Below are positions 16,014 through 24,864 of a stretch of DNA of 64,000 bases, piece after piece. The DNA comes from Flavobacterium sp. 9 (GTDB lineage: Bacteria > Bacteroidota > Bacteroidia > Flavobacteriales > Flavobacteriaceae), in NCBI RefSeq assembly GCF_002754195.1, contig NZ_PEEU01000001.1, positions 3,968,001 through 4,032,000 on the forward strand, written 5' to 3'. Both the position numbers and the translations under genes were made by a program. The notes beneath the pieces are model-generated. The model saw only the letters and a program-made list of their open reading frames with translations, searched no databases and was not told the DNA's origin. Within the stretch, counting starts at the first letter, position 1. Each line of letters begins with the position of its first letter.

Positions 16014-16865
16014 ATGAAAAAATATATACTATTTCTTTTTGCTCTAATACTAACAAGCTGTTCTAAAGATGATTTTAGCGAGCAAAATCTGGAATCTAAA
16101 GTTGTTGTTGAAGGCTGGATAGAAGAAGGAGATTATGCTCAGGTTTTGTTATCGAGCAGTATTCCGGTTACAGGTGTTATTGATTCGACAAATGTTTTGA
16201 GTCACGTGATCAGATCTGCAAAAATCACGATTTCTGATGGTCAGACATCAGAAGTTTTAAGAGTTAAAAATGATAAAAACAGAGTGCCTCCATTTGTATA
16301 TTTTGGATCAACATTAAAAGGAGAAGCCGGAAAAGAATATTCGCTTAAAATTGAATATTTAAATAGAATTGTGACGGCGATAACCAAAATTCCAAAAAGC
16401 GTTAAACTCAAAAGTGCTGAGTATATTAAAAAGATTGCTACAGATACTACAGGATATATTTTTGTAAAATTTGATGATCCTTTAGATGAAAAAAACTACT
16501 ATCAGATCGCCACAAAAATCGATGTTGAAGAGCCTATTTTTGTTCCTTCGTTTTATGGTAATTTAGATGATAAAAACTTTACTAAACCTGAAGTTTCGGT
16601 ACAAATAAATCGAGGAGTTTTACTTTTTCCAAAAACAAAATTCACACCTTATTTTGCTGATGGAGATTTGATTCATGTAAAACTAAGGACGCAAAATAAA
16701 GACGCGTTAGATTTCTGGAACAGTTGGCAAAACGAAATTGTAAATAGTAAAAATCCAATATATCCTGCAAATGCAAGTTTAAAATCCAATATAAAGGGCG
16801 GAATTGGTATTTGGGCAGGATATGGTCAAAGCACTTTAGTGGTAAAAACACCTCCAAAAAAATAA
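16014..16865 (+). CDS. DUF4249 family lipoprotein (TonB-receptor partner)
   Basis: This 283-residue protein has lipobox LTSC and then SKVVVEGWIEEGDYAQVLLS, the hallmark opening of DUF4249. An Ig-like portion (about residues 25-125) is followed by a mixed beta region with FVKFDDPLDEKNYYQIATKI. It lies 3 nt behind the TonB-dependent receptor, so the two are cotranscribed and probably form one outer-membrane uptake or surface complex. A strong terminator begins at the stop codon. No ligand can be inferred. Confidence 0.82.
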   Translation: MKKYILFLFALILTSCSKDDFSEQNLESKVVVEGWIEEGDYAQVLLSSSIPVTGVIDSTNVLSHVIRSAKITISDGQTSEVLRVKNDKNRVPPFVYFGSTLKGEAGKEYSLKIEYLNRIVTAITKIPKSVKLKSAEYIKKIATDTTGYIFVKFDDPLDEKNYYQIATKIDVEEPIFVPSFYGNLDDKNFTKPEVSVQINRGVLLFPKTKFTPYFADGDLIHVKLRTQNKDALDFWNSWQNEIVNSKNPIYPANASLKSNIKGGIGIWAGYGQSTLVVKTPPKK

Positions 16866-16895
16866 AGCCGATTTGAATGATTTCAAATCGGCTTT
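16864..16895. terminator. Terminator after the DUF4249 gene, possibly bidirectional
   Basis: AAAGCCGATTTGAA (16864-16877) and its exact reverse complement (16882-16895) flank a 4-nt loop. The stem overlaps the stop codon and sits between two convergent genes. Confidence 0.85.
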
Positions 16896-16916
16896 AAGTA
16901 GTTTTATAAAAGATTT

Positions 16917-18284
16917 TTATTTCTTGAAAGAAGTATAAAAGTCTTTAAATTTTGTGTTTAGATTTTCAAATCCTTTTGAAAAATATACACTCATTGCAAC
17001 TTCTGTATTATCATTGAATTTTAAATAATATACTTCAGTGTAATATTTAACTTCGATTGTTGAGTTCTCATCATAAGTCCAGTAACCACCATTAGAATCA
17101 GTAGCATCTACAACCCATTTTTGAGGAGGATTATAACTTCCATCAGCTTCTGAATGTACAACAACATCAGCTATTTTAGTTCCATCTTTTTTAGATGCTA
17201 AAATTGCTTTTATGTTTTTATTTAAACTAGCAGCAGTACCTTGAGAATATTTTAAATTATTACTGTTCTCATTTGTATAGTAGTCTTTGTTATCAAAGTC
17301 AACGTCAACTAAACTTTTTTCTAAATTTTCACTGTCAATTCCTAAATTAACAAGGTCAGCTTCACTTACAATAACAAAGTTGTCCATGATTTTAACCAAA
17401 CCATTAGCTTTTCCTTTGTATTGATTAAGTTCTGGTGTATTGATTAAATTATCGATATCAGCCGTACTTCCTACATTAAATTCGATTAGATTTTTACCAT
17501 TATAAGTAAAAGATGCTTTTGAAGTAGATTCAGCTGCTTTTTTACCATTCATTTCCCAAGTATAACCATCATTCAAAGTAACTTTATAAGTATACTCTTC
17601 AGGAGATTTGTTTTTAGATGAATATTTTGCAGTTGAAGCTAAAGTAGCAGACTGAGTTCCGTCAATTGTTAAAACTGCATCTACAGAAGTTGGTAAGTAA
17701 AACCAATCAACTACAGAAGGAGTGTTTTCCCATTGTTGTGTTTCGTTATTGTAGTTCCATTCTCCATAAGTATCTGTATTAGAAAATTTTATATCAGAAG
17801 AAGTACTTTTTGATGTTAATATTGCATTGTTTGCAGTTTGAGATGCTTTTGCAGGAAAAACAAATTTTAATTCAGTTGTTGAAGCTGTTTTTATCCATGT
17901 TTTGTTAGTATTATCCCAAGTATAAATACCGTAAACACCAGAAATGTTTAAAACTTCTTCTACTCCGTTGTCACTTTTTCCATCAAAAAGATCGATGTGT
18001 TTAAGGCTAAATAAACGCCCTAAATTTTGAATAGCTTCAATGGCACCAGAACTTTTTGATTTGTCCAATTGAACCAACATTTCATTAGCTTCAACTTCAA
18101 CTTTGATTTTTTGGTCAGCCGGAGTTAATTTAGAATAAGGTTGTTTAACAATATTTGCAATTTGCTCTGCCAATGTTTGCTCTGCAGTTGGTTTTTCTGG
18201 TTGGTTTTCCGGACTGTCTTCACTAGAACATGAAATTGTTAGTTGAGACACAACTAGTGATAATAAAAGGATTTTTTTAATCAT
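16917..18284 (-). CDS. Lipoprotein of unknown function
   Basis: This 455-residue protein has lipobox TISC and an acidic Pro/Glu linker. No family was recognised. Residues 35-110 look helical, for example AEQIANIVKQPYSKLTPADQ. The remainder is strand-rich with repeated Trp/Tyr phrases such as YGEWNYNNETQQWENT, GIYTWDNTNKTWIKT and GYWTYDENSTIEVKYYTEVY, which suggest stacked beta modules. It is monocistronic and converges on the DUF4249 gene. A surface or periplasmic lipid-anchored role is likely, but no function should be assigned. Confidence 0.75.
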   Translation of the reverse strand: MIKKILLLSLVVSQLTISCSSEDSPENQPEKPTAEQTLAEQIANIVKQPYSKLTPADQKIKVEVEANEMLVQLDKSKSSGAIEAIQNLGRLFSLKHIDLFDGKSDNGVEEVLNISGVYGIYTWDNTNKTWIKTASTTELKFVFPAKASQTANNAILTSKSTSSDIKFSNTDTYGEWNYNNETQQWENTPSVVDWFYLPTSVDAVLTIDGTQSATLASTAKYSSKNKSPEEYTYKVTLNDGYTWEMNGKKAAESTSKASFTYNGKNLIEFNVGSTADIDNLINTPELNQYKGKANGLVKIMDNFVIVSEADLVNLGIDSENLEKSLVDVDFDNKDYYTNENSNNLKYSQGTAASLNKNIKAILASKKDGTKIADVVVHSEADGSYNPPQKWVVDATDSNGGYWTYDENSTIEVKYYTEVYYLKFNDNTEVAMSVYFSKGFENLNTKFKDFYTSFKK

Positions 18285-18469
18285 GGTATGGTGTTTAATT
18301 AATGAATTAAATCAAATTTTTGATTCGATTTCTAAGCACGCAAGATACTTTGCTAAAATTTAATAAGCATACGGGAAACCGTAAAAGGATAAACTTTTTT
18401 GTATAAAAAGTAAGATTAAAAAACAATCTTATAGAATATGTTCTGTTAGAGATTGATAGATAAGTTTTT

Positions 18470-18477
18470 TACCTTTG
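18470..18477 (+). promoter_or_regulatory. Probable -7 box of the hydrolase gene
   Basis: TACCTTTG lies 28 nt upstream of the ATG at 18506. A TTG at 18453-18455 is closer than usual (14 nt). Confidence 0.45.
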
Positions 18478-18505
18478 TGATCTGTTTTTTAAAACCCAAA
18501 TACAA

Positions 18506-19291
18506 ATGTTATACTCAAAAATAGAAGGCGAAGGAAAACCATTTATCATCATGCACGGATTTCTTGGCATGTCTGATAACTGGAAAACACTTGCCGGACA
18601 ATATGTTGAAGCAGGATTTCAGGTTCATATTTTAGATTTGCGCAATCACGGCCGCAGTTTTCATTCAGACGAATGGAGTTATGAGGAAATGGTACAAGAC
18701 GTTTTCGAATATTGTCAGGCCAATCAATTAAACAAAATAGATATTTTAGGACATTCAATGGGCGGAAAAGTAGCAATGCTTTTTGCAACCACACATCCTG
18801 AAATTGTAGATAAATTGATTGTGGCAGATATTGGACCGAGATTTTACAAACAACATCATCAGGATATTTTGGCAGGTTTAAATGCAGTAGATTTTTCGGT
18901 AAAGCCAAGTCGAAATGATGTTGAAGCAATTGTTGCGCAATATGTACCTGATTTTGGAACACGTCAGTTTTTGTTGAAAAACCTATATTGGAAAGAACCG
19001 GGACAATTGGCATTTAGATTTAATCTTGAAGTTTTCAATAATAATCTCGATGCTATCGGAAAAGCTTTGCCTGATGGTTTAGTTTTCGAAAAAGAAACCT
19101 TATTTATTAGAGGAGGCGCATCAGGATATATTGCAGATGCAGATTTTGATGACATACGTCAGCATTTTCCAAAAGCTAAGTTCGAAACCATTCCAAATGC
19201 AGGACATTGGCTTCATGCCGAAAATCCTAAAATGTTTTTTGAATTAACGACTGAGTTCTTAAAAGAGCAACCTATTAATAAAGGTTATTGA
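18506..19291 (+). CDS. Alpha/beta hydrolase (YbfF-like esterase)
   Basis: This 261-residue cytosolic hydrolase starts with MLYSKIEGEGKPFIIMHGFL, where the HG forms the oxyanion loop. Further motifs are LDLRNHGRSFHSD, the nucleophile elbow ILGHSMGGKVAM (Ser in GHSMG) and the late catalytic His in PNAGHWLHAENP. Length and motifs fit the YbfF group of thioesterase/esterase enzymes; the natural substrate is unknown. The next gene follows after 27 nt on the same strand. Confidence 0.88.
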   Translation: MLYSKIEGEGKPFIIMHGFLGMSDNWKTLAGQYVEAGFQVHILDLRNHGRSFHSDEWSYEEMVQDVFEYCQANQLNKIDILGHSMGGKVAMLFATTHPEIVDKLIVADIGPRFYKQHHQDILAGLNAVDFSVKPSRNDVEAIVAQYVPDFGTRQFLLKNLYWKEPGQLAFRFNLEVFNNNLDAIGKALPDGLVFEKETLFIRGGASGYIADADFDDIRQHFPKAKFETIPNAGHWLHAENPKMFFELTTEFLKEQPINKGY

Positions 19292-19318
19292 TTTTGTCAG
19301 AATATAAAATTGCAAAAG

Positions 19319-19807
19319 ATGAAAACTTTAGTTGTTCTGGGTTCTCCAAATCTAGAAGATGGTAGTCTGGGTTATACCGCTTTAGACAGATTGAATTATT
19401 GTGCGGATATTTTTGATCCAACGAATAATTATATTATTTGCACTGGTGGTTTTGGAGAACATTTTAATACAACTAAAAATTCTCACGCAACTTATGCAAT
19501 GAAATATCTGATGGATAAAGGAGTAGAAAACGAAAGTTTTTTAGAACCTGCTTTGTCCGCTAATACAGTTGAAGATGCAGTTATGACAAAGAAAATAATG
19601 TTGCGTCATAATCTGGATTCGCTCGTTGTGATTACTTCGGATTATCATGTAGAAAGAGTAAAGCTAATTTTTGATGAAATCTTAGCGTCTTTTACTATAG
19701 AATATAAAGGAGTTGAGCATGATATATCCAATGTTGAAAAAGAAAAACTGTTGGCGCATGAAAAAAAAGCGATCGATGGAATCTTAAATAAAGGATTGTA
19801 TTATTAA
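19319..19807 (+). CDS. YdcF/DUF218 family protein
   Basis: This 162-residue protein starts at ATG 19319 (MKTLVVLGSPNLEDGS); a TTG three codons earlier is less likely. It shows the DUF218 pattern: a first strand LVVLGSP, then YIICTGGFGE, LEPALSANTVEDAVMTKKI and SLVVITSDYHVERVKLIFDE. Characterised relatives (SanA, ElyC, YdcF) act in envelope or SAM-related functions, but this version has no membrane anchor and is presumably cytosolic. It probably shares a transcript with the hydrolase gene upstream. The reaction is unknown. Confidence 0.82.
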   Translation: MKTLVVLGSPNLEDGSLGYTALDRLNYCADIFDPTNNYIICTGGFGEHFNTTKNSHATYAMKYLMDKGVENESFLEPALSANTVEDAVMTKKIMLRHNLDSLVVITSDYHVERVKLIFDEILASFTIEYKGVEHDISNVEKEKLLAHEKKAIDGILNKGLYY

Positions 19808-19852
19808 AATTTTGTATTTTTACTTTATACGAAAAAATTAAACTGAAACTTT

Positions 19853-20197
19853 ATGAAATTATTACTTAGACTCCTTGTTACTGCGGGCTTGGTTTTGTTA
19901 ATTGCGAACTTCTTGCCGGGCGTACACGTTGCCAGTTTTACAACTGCAATAATTGTTGCAATTGTCTTAGGATTATTAAATCTGTTTATAAAACCAATAT
20001 TGGTAATTCTGACTTTGCCGGTAACAGTCATTACTTTAGGTCTGTTTTTATTGGTGATTAATGCAATTATTATTTTACTGTGTACTAATATAGTTGGAGG
20101 TTTTGCTGTAGATACTTTCTGGACCGCATTGTTCTTTAGTATTATACTGTCTATTCTTCAGTCTATTACTTATCAAATACTAGGAGACGATAAATAA
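19853..20197 (+). CDS. Phage-holin-4 superfamily membrane protein (PF04020-like)
   Basis: This 114-residue integral membrane protein consists of four hydrophobic helices: LLRLLVTAGLVLLIANFLPG, FTTAIIVAIVLGLLNLFIKP, VILTLPVTVITLGLFLLVIN and a last one near LFFSIILSILQSITYQIL. The sequences NLFIKPILVILTLPVTVITL and FLLVINAIIILL are the family signature. Despite the name, chromosomal members are not phage genes and their role is unknown. It stands 45 nt behind the DUF218 gene and 118 nt before tig. Confidence 0.85.
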   Translation: MKLLLRLLVTAGLVLLIANFLPGVHVASFTTAIIVAIVLGLLNLFIKPILVILTLPVTVITLGLFLLVINAIIILLCTNIVGGFAVDTFWTALFFSIILSILQSITYQILGDDK

Positions 20198-20250
20198 AAT
20201 AAATATTGGAAGCGTGTTTAAAACGTCTTCAAATACAATAGATTAAAAAC

Positions 20251-20289
20251 TTGGTTGGGTTGCAAAAATTTTATAATTTTGCAACCCAA
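20251..20289 (+). promoter_or_regulatory. tig promoter with overlapping inverted repeat
   Basis: TTG (20251-20253), a 20-nt gap, then TAATTTTG (20274-20281). A perfect 13-bp inverted repeat (TTGGGTTGCAAAA at 20255-20267, mate at 20277-20289) straddles the core, and its right arm covers most of the -7 box. This layout suits an operator, though a hairpin ending the previous transcript is also possible. Confidence 0.6.
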
Positions 20290-20315
20290 TTTTATTATGT
20301 AAATTAAAGAAGAAG

Positions 20316-21638
20316 ATGGATATTAAAAGAGTAGCAACAGATGCTGTGAATGAAACGATTGTATTAAACGTTGTTCACATGGATTATAAAGGTCAGGTAG
20401 CAAAAAGAATAAACGAAAAAATGCCATTGGCTACCGTAAAAGGTTTTAGAAAAGGACAAGTTCCTAAAGACCTTGTTGAAAAACAATACGGAAAAGCAAT
20501 TAAGCAAGAAGAAGTAAAAAAAGTAGTTGATTTGGCTTTAGAGCGTTTTGTTCAATCTGAGAGATTAAATCTTTTAGGAACTCCTCTTGCTAAAGAAAAC
20601 GAAAACTTTGATTGGGATGCTGAAGAACTAACTTTCGAATACGAAATTGGTTTAGTTCCTAACTTCGAAATTGATTTAGAAGCAAAAAATAATATCGTAA
20701 AATATATCGTTACTGCCGATGATAAATTAATCGACGGACAAGTAGAACGTATCCAAAAACAATTCGGAAAAGCAATTCCTCAAGATAAAGTTGTTGCTGA
20801 TTCAGATTTAACCGGAACTTTTGCAAACGAAGAAAAAGGAATCAACAATACAACTACAATTTCAGTTTCTACATTCAACAAAAAAGCAGGTGATAAATTC
20901 ATCGGTAAAAAAGTTGGTGACGTAGTTACTGTAAGCACAAAAGGTTTATTCGAAGATGATCACCAATTAATGGATTACCTAAAAGTTGGTCATGATGATG
21001 TTCACGGTTTAGATATCGAAGTAAACTTTACTATCGAAGCAATCAACGGAGCAGAATTGGCTGAATTAAACCAAGAGCTTTTTGATAAACTTTTTGGAGA
21101 AGGAAAAGTAGCTTCTTTAGAAGATTTGAAATCTAAAATTAAAGAAGATGCTGAAGCTCAATTCGCGCAACAAGCAGATCAAAAATTATTATTAGACGTT
21201 CAGGATTTCTTGATCGAAAATACAAAATTTGATTTACCGGCTGCATTCCTTAAAAAATGGTTACAAACTGTTGGAGAGAAAAAACTTTCTGCAGAAGAAG
21301 CTGAAGTTGAATACGCAAGATCTGAAAAAGGATTACGTTTTCAATTAATCGAAGGAAAAGCTATGGCTCAAAGCAATATCCAAATTACATTCGAAGATTT
21401 GAAAGCATTTACAACAAACGCAATCAAACAACAAATGGCTCAATTTGGTCAAACAAATCCAACTGACGAAGAAGTTCAGGGAATTGTAGCTAGAGTTTTA
21501 TCTAACCAAGAAGAAGTAAAAAGACTTTCTGAGCAAGTAGTTGCTGAGAAATTGTTAGAAGTGTTTAAAGAAAAAGCAAATCCAACAACTAAAGAAGTAA
21601 CTTACGAAGAATTTATTGCCGCTTCATACGGAGAATAA
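20316..21638 (+). CDS. tig: Trigger factor
   Basis: Trigger factor is the ribosome-bound chaperone that meets nascent chains. The protein has 440 residues. The N-terminal ribosome-binding domain carries the signature VKGFRKGQVPKDLVEKQYG (about residues 42-60). The middle FKBP-like region (about 155-245) is weakly conserved, as is usual in Bacteroidota, so peptidyl-prolyl isomerase activity is uncertain. The C-terminal helical chaperone arms occupy about 260-440. Codon choice is strongly biased, which fits high expression. It precedes clpP and clpX, the order found in many bacteria. Confidence 0.95.
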   Translation: MDIKRVATDAVNETIVLNVVHMDYKGQVAKRINEKMPLATVKGFRKGQVPKDLVEKQYGKAIKQEEVKKVVDLALERFVQSERLNLLGTPLAKENENFDWDAEELTFEYEIGLVPNFEIDLEAKNNIVKYIVTADDKLIDGQVERIQKQFGKAIPQDKVVADSDLTGTFANEEKGINNTTTISVSTFNKKAGDKFIGKKVGDVVTVSTKGLFEDDHQLMDYLKVGHDDVHGLDIEVNFTIEAINGAELAELNQELFDKLFGEGKVASLEDLKSKIKEDAEAQFAQQADQKLLLDVQDFLIENTKFDLPAAFLKKWLQTVGEKKLSAEEAEVEYARSEKGLRFQLIEGKAMAQSNIQITFEDLKAFTTNAIKQQMAQFGQTNPTDEEVQGIVARVLSNQEEVKRLSEQVVAEKLLEVFKEKANPTTKEVTYEEFIAASYGE

Positions 21639-21661
21639 TTTCTAAAAAAATAAGTATATTT

Positions 21662-21695
21662 GAGCGTCAGGAAAAACTTCCTGGCGCTCTTTTGT
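21662..21695 (+). terminator. tig terminator
   Basis: GAGCGTCAGGAA (21662-21673) pairs with TTCCTGGCGCTC (21678-21689) with one wobble, followed by TTTTGTTTT. It starts 23 nt after the tig stop. Confidence 0.85.
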
Positions 21696-21723
21696 TTTAA
21701 ATTAATTTTGATTACTTTTCAGA

Positions 21724-21865
21724 AGCTAATCCAGCTATCCGTTACAAGTTTTTTTTCTTCCGTTTAAGTTTTTTAAATTCTTGCAAGAGCTTCTTCCAGT
21801 CGCTTTCCAAGAATAAAAAAACTAAAAACCGGATTTCAAAAAGCTTTTCACTACTATCTGGGCTA
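21724..21865 (+). repeat. Dispersed intergenic element, copy E (divergent centre); rest of the 380-bp tig-clpP gap
   Basis: The ends match the family: GCTAATCCAGCTATCCG on the left and GGATTTC plus TTTCACTACTATCTGGGCTA on the right. The centre is longer and unlike the hairpins of the other copies. The rest of the gap (21639-22018) holds the tig terminator and GAAACTTGAAAC-like degenerate repeats. I see no gene there, and no clear TAnnTTTG box for clpP. Confidence 0.65.
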
Positions 21866-22018
21866 TTTTACAAGCAAGTTCGAGAACTTGAAACCTGAAA
21901 TTAAATTAAACCTGAAACAAATTTTCAAAATAAGACAAATTGACATCCTTTCGAAATAGGTACAACCTTTGATGAAGAATATATACAGTAAATAAAGTAA
22001 AACTTAGAACAGACACAT

Positions 22019-22693
22019 ATGAACTACGGTAAAGAATTTAAAAAATTTGCTACAAAGCACCAAGGAGTAAACGCTATGTACTATGACAAAATCATAGCAG
22101 CAATGAATCCAACAAATATGACTCCATATATTATAGAAGAACGTCAGTTGAATATTTCTCAGTTAGACGTTTTTTCAAGATTAATGATGGACAGAATCAT
22201 CTTTTTAGGAACAGGTATCGACGATCAAATCGCTAATATCGTTCAGGCTCAGTTATTATTTTTAGAAAGCGCTGATGCATCAAAAGATATTCAAATTTAT
22301 CTAAATTCTCCTGGAGGAAGTGTTTACGCAGGATTAGGAATTTATGACACAATGCAATACATTAAACCAGACGTAGCGACAATTTGTACAGGTATGGCAG
22401 CTTCAATGGGAGCAGTTTTATTATGTGCAGGAGCAGCAGGAAAACGTTCGGCTTTACCACATTCAAGAGTAATGATTCACCAACCATCAGGAGGAGCACA
22501 AGGAGTTGCAACTGATATGGAAATCAACTTACGTGAAATGTTGAAATTGAAAGATGAATTATACAATATCATCTCTCAACATTCAGGACAAACTTTTGAC
22601 AAAGTACACAAAGACAGTGAGCGTGATTATTGGATGATCGCTGACGAAGCTAAAGAGTACGGAATGATTGATGAAGTATTGAGAAGAAGCTAA
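22019..22693 (+). CDS. clpP: ATP-dependent Clp protease proteolytic subunit
   Basis: ClpP is the tetradecameric serine protease that degrades substrates unfolded by ClpX. The 224-residue protein carries a full catalytic triad: Ser129 in GMAASMGAVLL, His154 in RVMIHQPSGGA and Asp203 in DSERDYWM. The first 30 or so residues extend beyond the mature E. coli enzyme and probably act as a propeptide; MYYDKIIAAMNP within it is an alternative internal start. clpX follows 176 nt later with its own promoter. Confidence 0.96.
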   Translation: MNYGKEFKKFATKHQGVNAMYYDKIIAAMNPTNMTPYIIEERQLNISQLDVFSRLMMDRIIFLGTGIDDQIANIVQAQLLFLESADASKDIQIYLNSPGGSVYAGLGIYDTMQYIKPDVATICTGMAASMGAVLLCAGAAGKRSALPHSRVMIHQPSGGAQGVATDMEINLREMLKLKDELYNIISQHSGQTFDKVHKDSERDYWMIADEAKEYGMIDEVLRRS

Positions 22694-22798
22694 TTTTTTT
22701 TTAAGGTTCAAAGTTGCAAAGGGACTAAGGTTCTAAGATTAACTTGAAACTTGAAACAAAATTAAACTCGAAACAAAAAATAAAAAGTTAATAGGATG

Positions 22799-22847
22799 CT
22801 AAGTTTCTGAGGTTTTAGTGATAAATCTCAGAAACTTAGTAACTTTG
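22799..22847 (+). promoter_or_regulatory. clpX promoter with adjacent inverted repeat
   Basis: The -7 box TAACTTTG (22840-22847) starts right after a perfect 13-bp inverted repeat, CTAAGTTTCTGAG (22799-22811) and its complement (22827-22839), with a 15-nt spacer. No TTG sits at the expected -33 place, so the repeat occupies that region. Confidence 0.55.
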
Positions 22848-22869
22848 CAGCTTATGTAACTAAAAAAGA

Positions 22870-24102
22870 ATGGCTAAAGTAGTATTAGAATGTTCGTTTT
22901 GTGGAAGAAAAAAGCCAGAAACTAATTTATTAATTGCAGGTATTAATGCACATATCTGTGATAAGTGTATTGAACAAGCACACGGAATTGTACTAGAAGA
23001 ATTAAAATCAAGCGGAAGCGCGAAACTTGTTGGTGACTTAATTTTAAAGAAACCAAAAGAAATCAGAGCTTTCTTAGATCAATACGTAATTGGTCAGGAT
23101 CAGACTAAAAAAGTAATGTCAGTTGCGGTTTACAATCACTACAAACGTTTAATGCAACAGCAATTAGACGACGAAGTAGAGATTGAGAAAAGTAATATCA
23201 TCATGGTTGGTCAAACCGGAACCGGAAAAACATTAGTGGCAAAAACTATTGCAAAAATGTTAGACGTTCCTTTGGCTATCGTTGATGCAACTGTACTTAC
23301 AGAAGCAGGTTATGTTGGTGAAGATGTCGAAAGTATTTTGACACGTTTACTGCAAGCTGCTGATTACGACGTTACAAAAGCAGAAAGAGGAATCGTATTT
23401 ATTGATGAAATTGATAAAATTGCCCGTAAGAGTGATAATCCATCAATAACACGTGACGTTTCTGGTGAAGGAGTTCAACAAGCTTTATTGAAACTATTAG
23501 AAGGAACAGTTGTAAACGTACCACCAAAAGGAGGACGTAAACATCCGGACCAGAAATTTGTTGAGGTAAATACTCAAAACATCTTGTTTATTGCAGGAGG
23601 AGCTTTTGATGGAGTAGAACGTATTATTTCTAAACGTTTAAACCGTCAGGCAGTTGGATATTCTACATCTAAAAACGTAGACAATATTGATAAAGACAAT
23701 TTACTTCAATATATTATTCCAAAAGATATTAAAGATTTTGGTTTGATCCCGGAGATAATTGGTCGTTTGCCAGTTCTAACACATATGGATCCTCTTGATA
23801 GAGAAACATTGCGTGCGATTTTGACACAACCTAAAAATGCGTTAATCAAACAATATCAAAAATTATTCATGATGGATGATGTTGAGTTTACGATTACAAA
23901 CGAAGCATTAGACTTTATTGTTGACAAAGCATTAGAATACAAATTAGGAGCTCGTGGATTACGTTCGTTATGTGAAGCAATCTTAACAGATGCGATGTAT
24001 GAATTACCAAGTTCAGACGATAAAGTTTTGACAATCGACAAAGATTATGCAAAACATACTTTGAATAAAAACTTATTGAAGCGAATGGAAATTGCTTCTT
24101 AA
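22870..24102 (+). CDS. clpX: ATP-dependent Clp protease ATP-binding subunit ClpX
   Basis: ClpX is the AAA+ unfoldase that feeds ClpP. The 410-residue protein has an N-terminal C4 zinc-binding domain with Cys8, Cys11, Cys30 and Cys33. Walker A is GQTGTGKT (114-121), Walker B is VFIDEID (176-182), and the pore-loop region GYVGEDVES and the sensor region GARGLRS are present. It lies downstream of clpP but has a separate promoter, so the two may be regulated independently. A terminator follows. Confidence 0.97.
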   Translation: MAKVVLECSFCGRKKPETNLLIAGINAHICDKCIEQAHGIVLEELKSSGSAKLVGDLILKKPKEIRAFLDQYVIGQDQTKKVMSVAVYNHYKRLMQQQLDDEVEIEKSNIIMVGQTGTGKTLVAKTIAKMLDVPLAIVDATVLTEAGYVGEDVESILTRLLQAADYDVTKAERGIVFIDEIDKIARKSDNPSITRDVSGEGVQQALLKLLEGTVVNVPPKGGRKHPDQKFVEVNTQNILFIAGGAFDGVERIISKRLNRQAVGYSTSKNVDNIDKDNLLQYIIPKDIKDFGLIPEIIGRLPVLTHMDPLDRETLRAILTQPKNALIKQYQKLFMMDDVEFTITNEALDFIVDKALEYKLGARGLRSLCEAILTDAMYELPSSDDKVLTIDKDYAKHTLNKNLLKRMEIAS

Positions 24103-24154
24103 ATCTTGATATTACTTTATCAAAGTTCAAAACTTTGACAAAGTTTCTTTTAAT

Positions 24155-24186
24155 AACCTGTTCATTTATTTGAGCAGGTTTTTTTT
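24155..24186 (+). terminator. clpX terminator
   Basis: AACCTGTTCA (24155-24164) pairs with TGAGCAGGTT (24171-24180) with one wobble, followed by eight T. It lies about 52 nt past the clpX stop. Confidence 0.8.
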
Positions 24187-24264
24187 ATCTTAATATTTGG
24201 AGTAATATTTTTCTTTCTTTGTTTAAAAGAATACATTTGATTTTATAATTATTTATGATCACAA

Positions 24265-24864
24265 ATGATAACTGAAGTTTTAAAAAATTTAGCATACTTA
24301 TATTATCCTAAAAATATATGCCCTTGGAATCAAAAGGAATTGTATTTGGAAACTGTGGAGTATAAAAGATTAGAGAAAGTAATAGATCTTTTTAATTCTG
24401 ATGAAAACCAGAAATTAAGTAATACTATAAAGACAGAGTTTGATAAGGATGAAGTTTTAAAAGATTTTCAGGATTTTTCAAGACTAGATTTGCAAGATCG
24501 ATGCTACACATTTTTTTTAAATATTGTAGAAGGAGGTGAGTTATGCTCGATTACATTGTATTTGAGTGTTTTGTTGCCTTATTATGTAATTGATATTATA
24601 ATTCATAAAAAACAAATGATTGTTCCTAGATCAAAAATTGAAGAATTGGAAAAAGAAAATATTGATCCGAGAAAAATTAAAGATTTGGTTTTAGAGATAG
24701 AAAATATAGTTGAAAAGAAACTATTATATTCCAAATTTCCAAAAGAAATATTGAATGACAAATTTGAAGATATTAGTTTTCAGGATTCATATTTAGGCAA
24801 ATTTAAAATGTTTAATGCTTTTTTTAATAATCAAGTTATTCATCGAGACGGACATGGTAATTAA
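24265..24864 (+). CDS. Hypothetical protein (orphan, overlaps transpeptidase gene)
   Basis: No family was recognised in this 199-residue protein. There is no signal peptide. The sequence is mostly helical and charged, with one hydrophobic segment near residues 95-113 (ITLYLSVLLPYYVIDIII) that may be a membrane or buried helix. A TACATTTG box (24232-24239) lies 25 nt upstream of the ATG. Its last 11 nt overlap the start of the YkuD-type gene, so the two are translationally coupled. A partner or immunity-like role for the transpeptidase is possible but unsupported. Confidence 0.65.
   Translation: MITEVLKNLAYLYYPKNICPWNQKELYLETVEYKRLEKVIDLFNSDENQKLSNTIKTEFDKDEVLKDFQDFSRLDLQDRCYTFFLNIVEGGELCSITLYLSVLLPYYVIDIIIHKKQMIVPRSKIEELEKENIDPRKIKDLVLEIENIVEKKLLYSKFPKEILNDKFEDISFQDSYLGKFKMFNAFFNNQVIHRDGHGN

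Noticed and set aside
19853..20197. Prophage origin for the holin-family gene
   Set aside because: PF04020-type proteins are ordinary chromosomal membrane proteins and no phage genes surround it.
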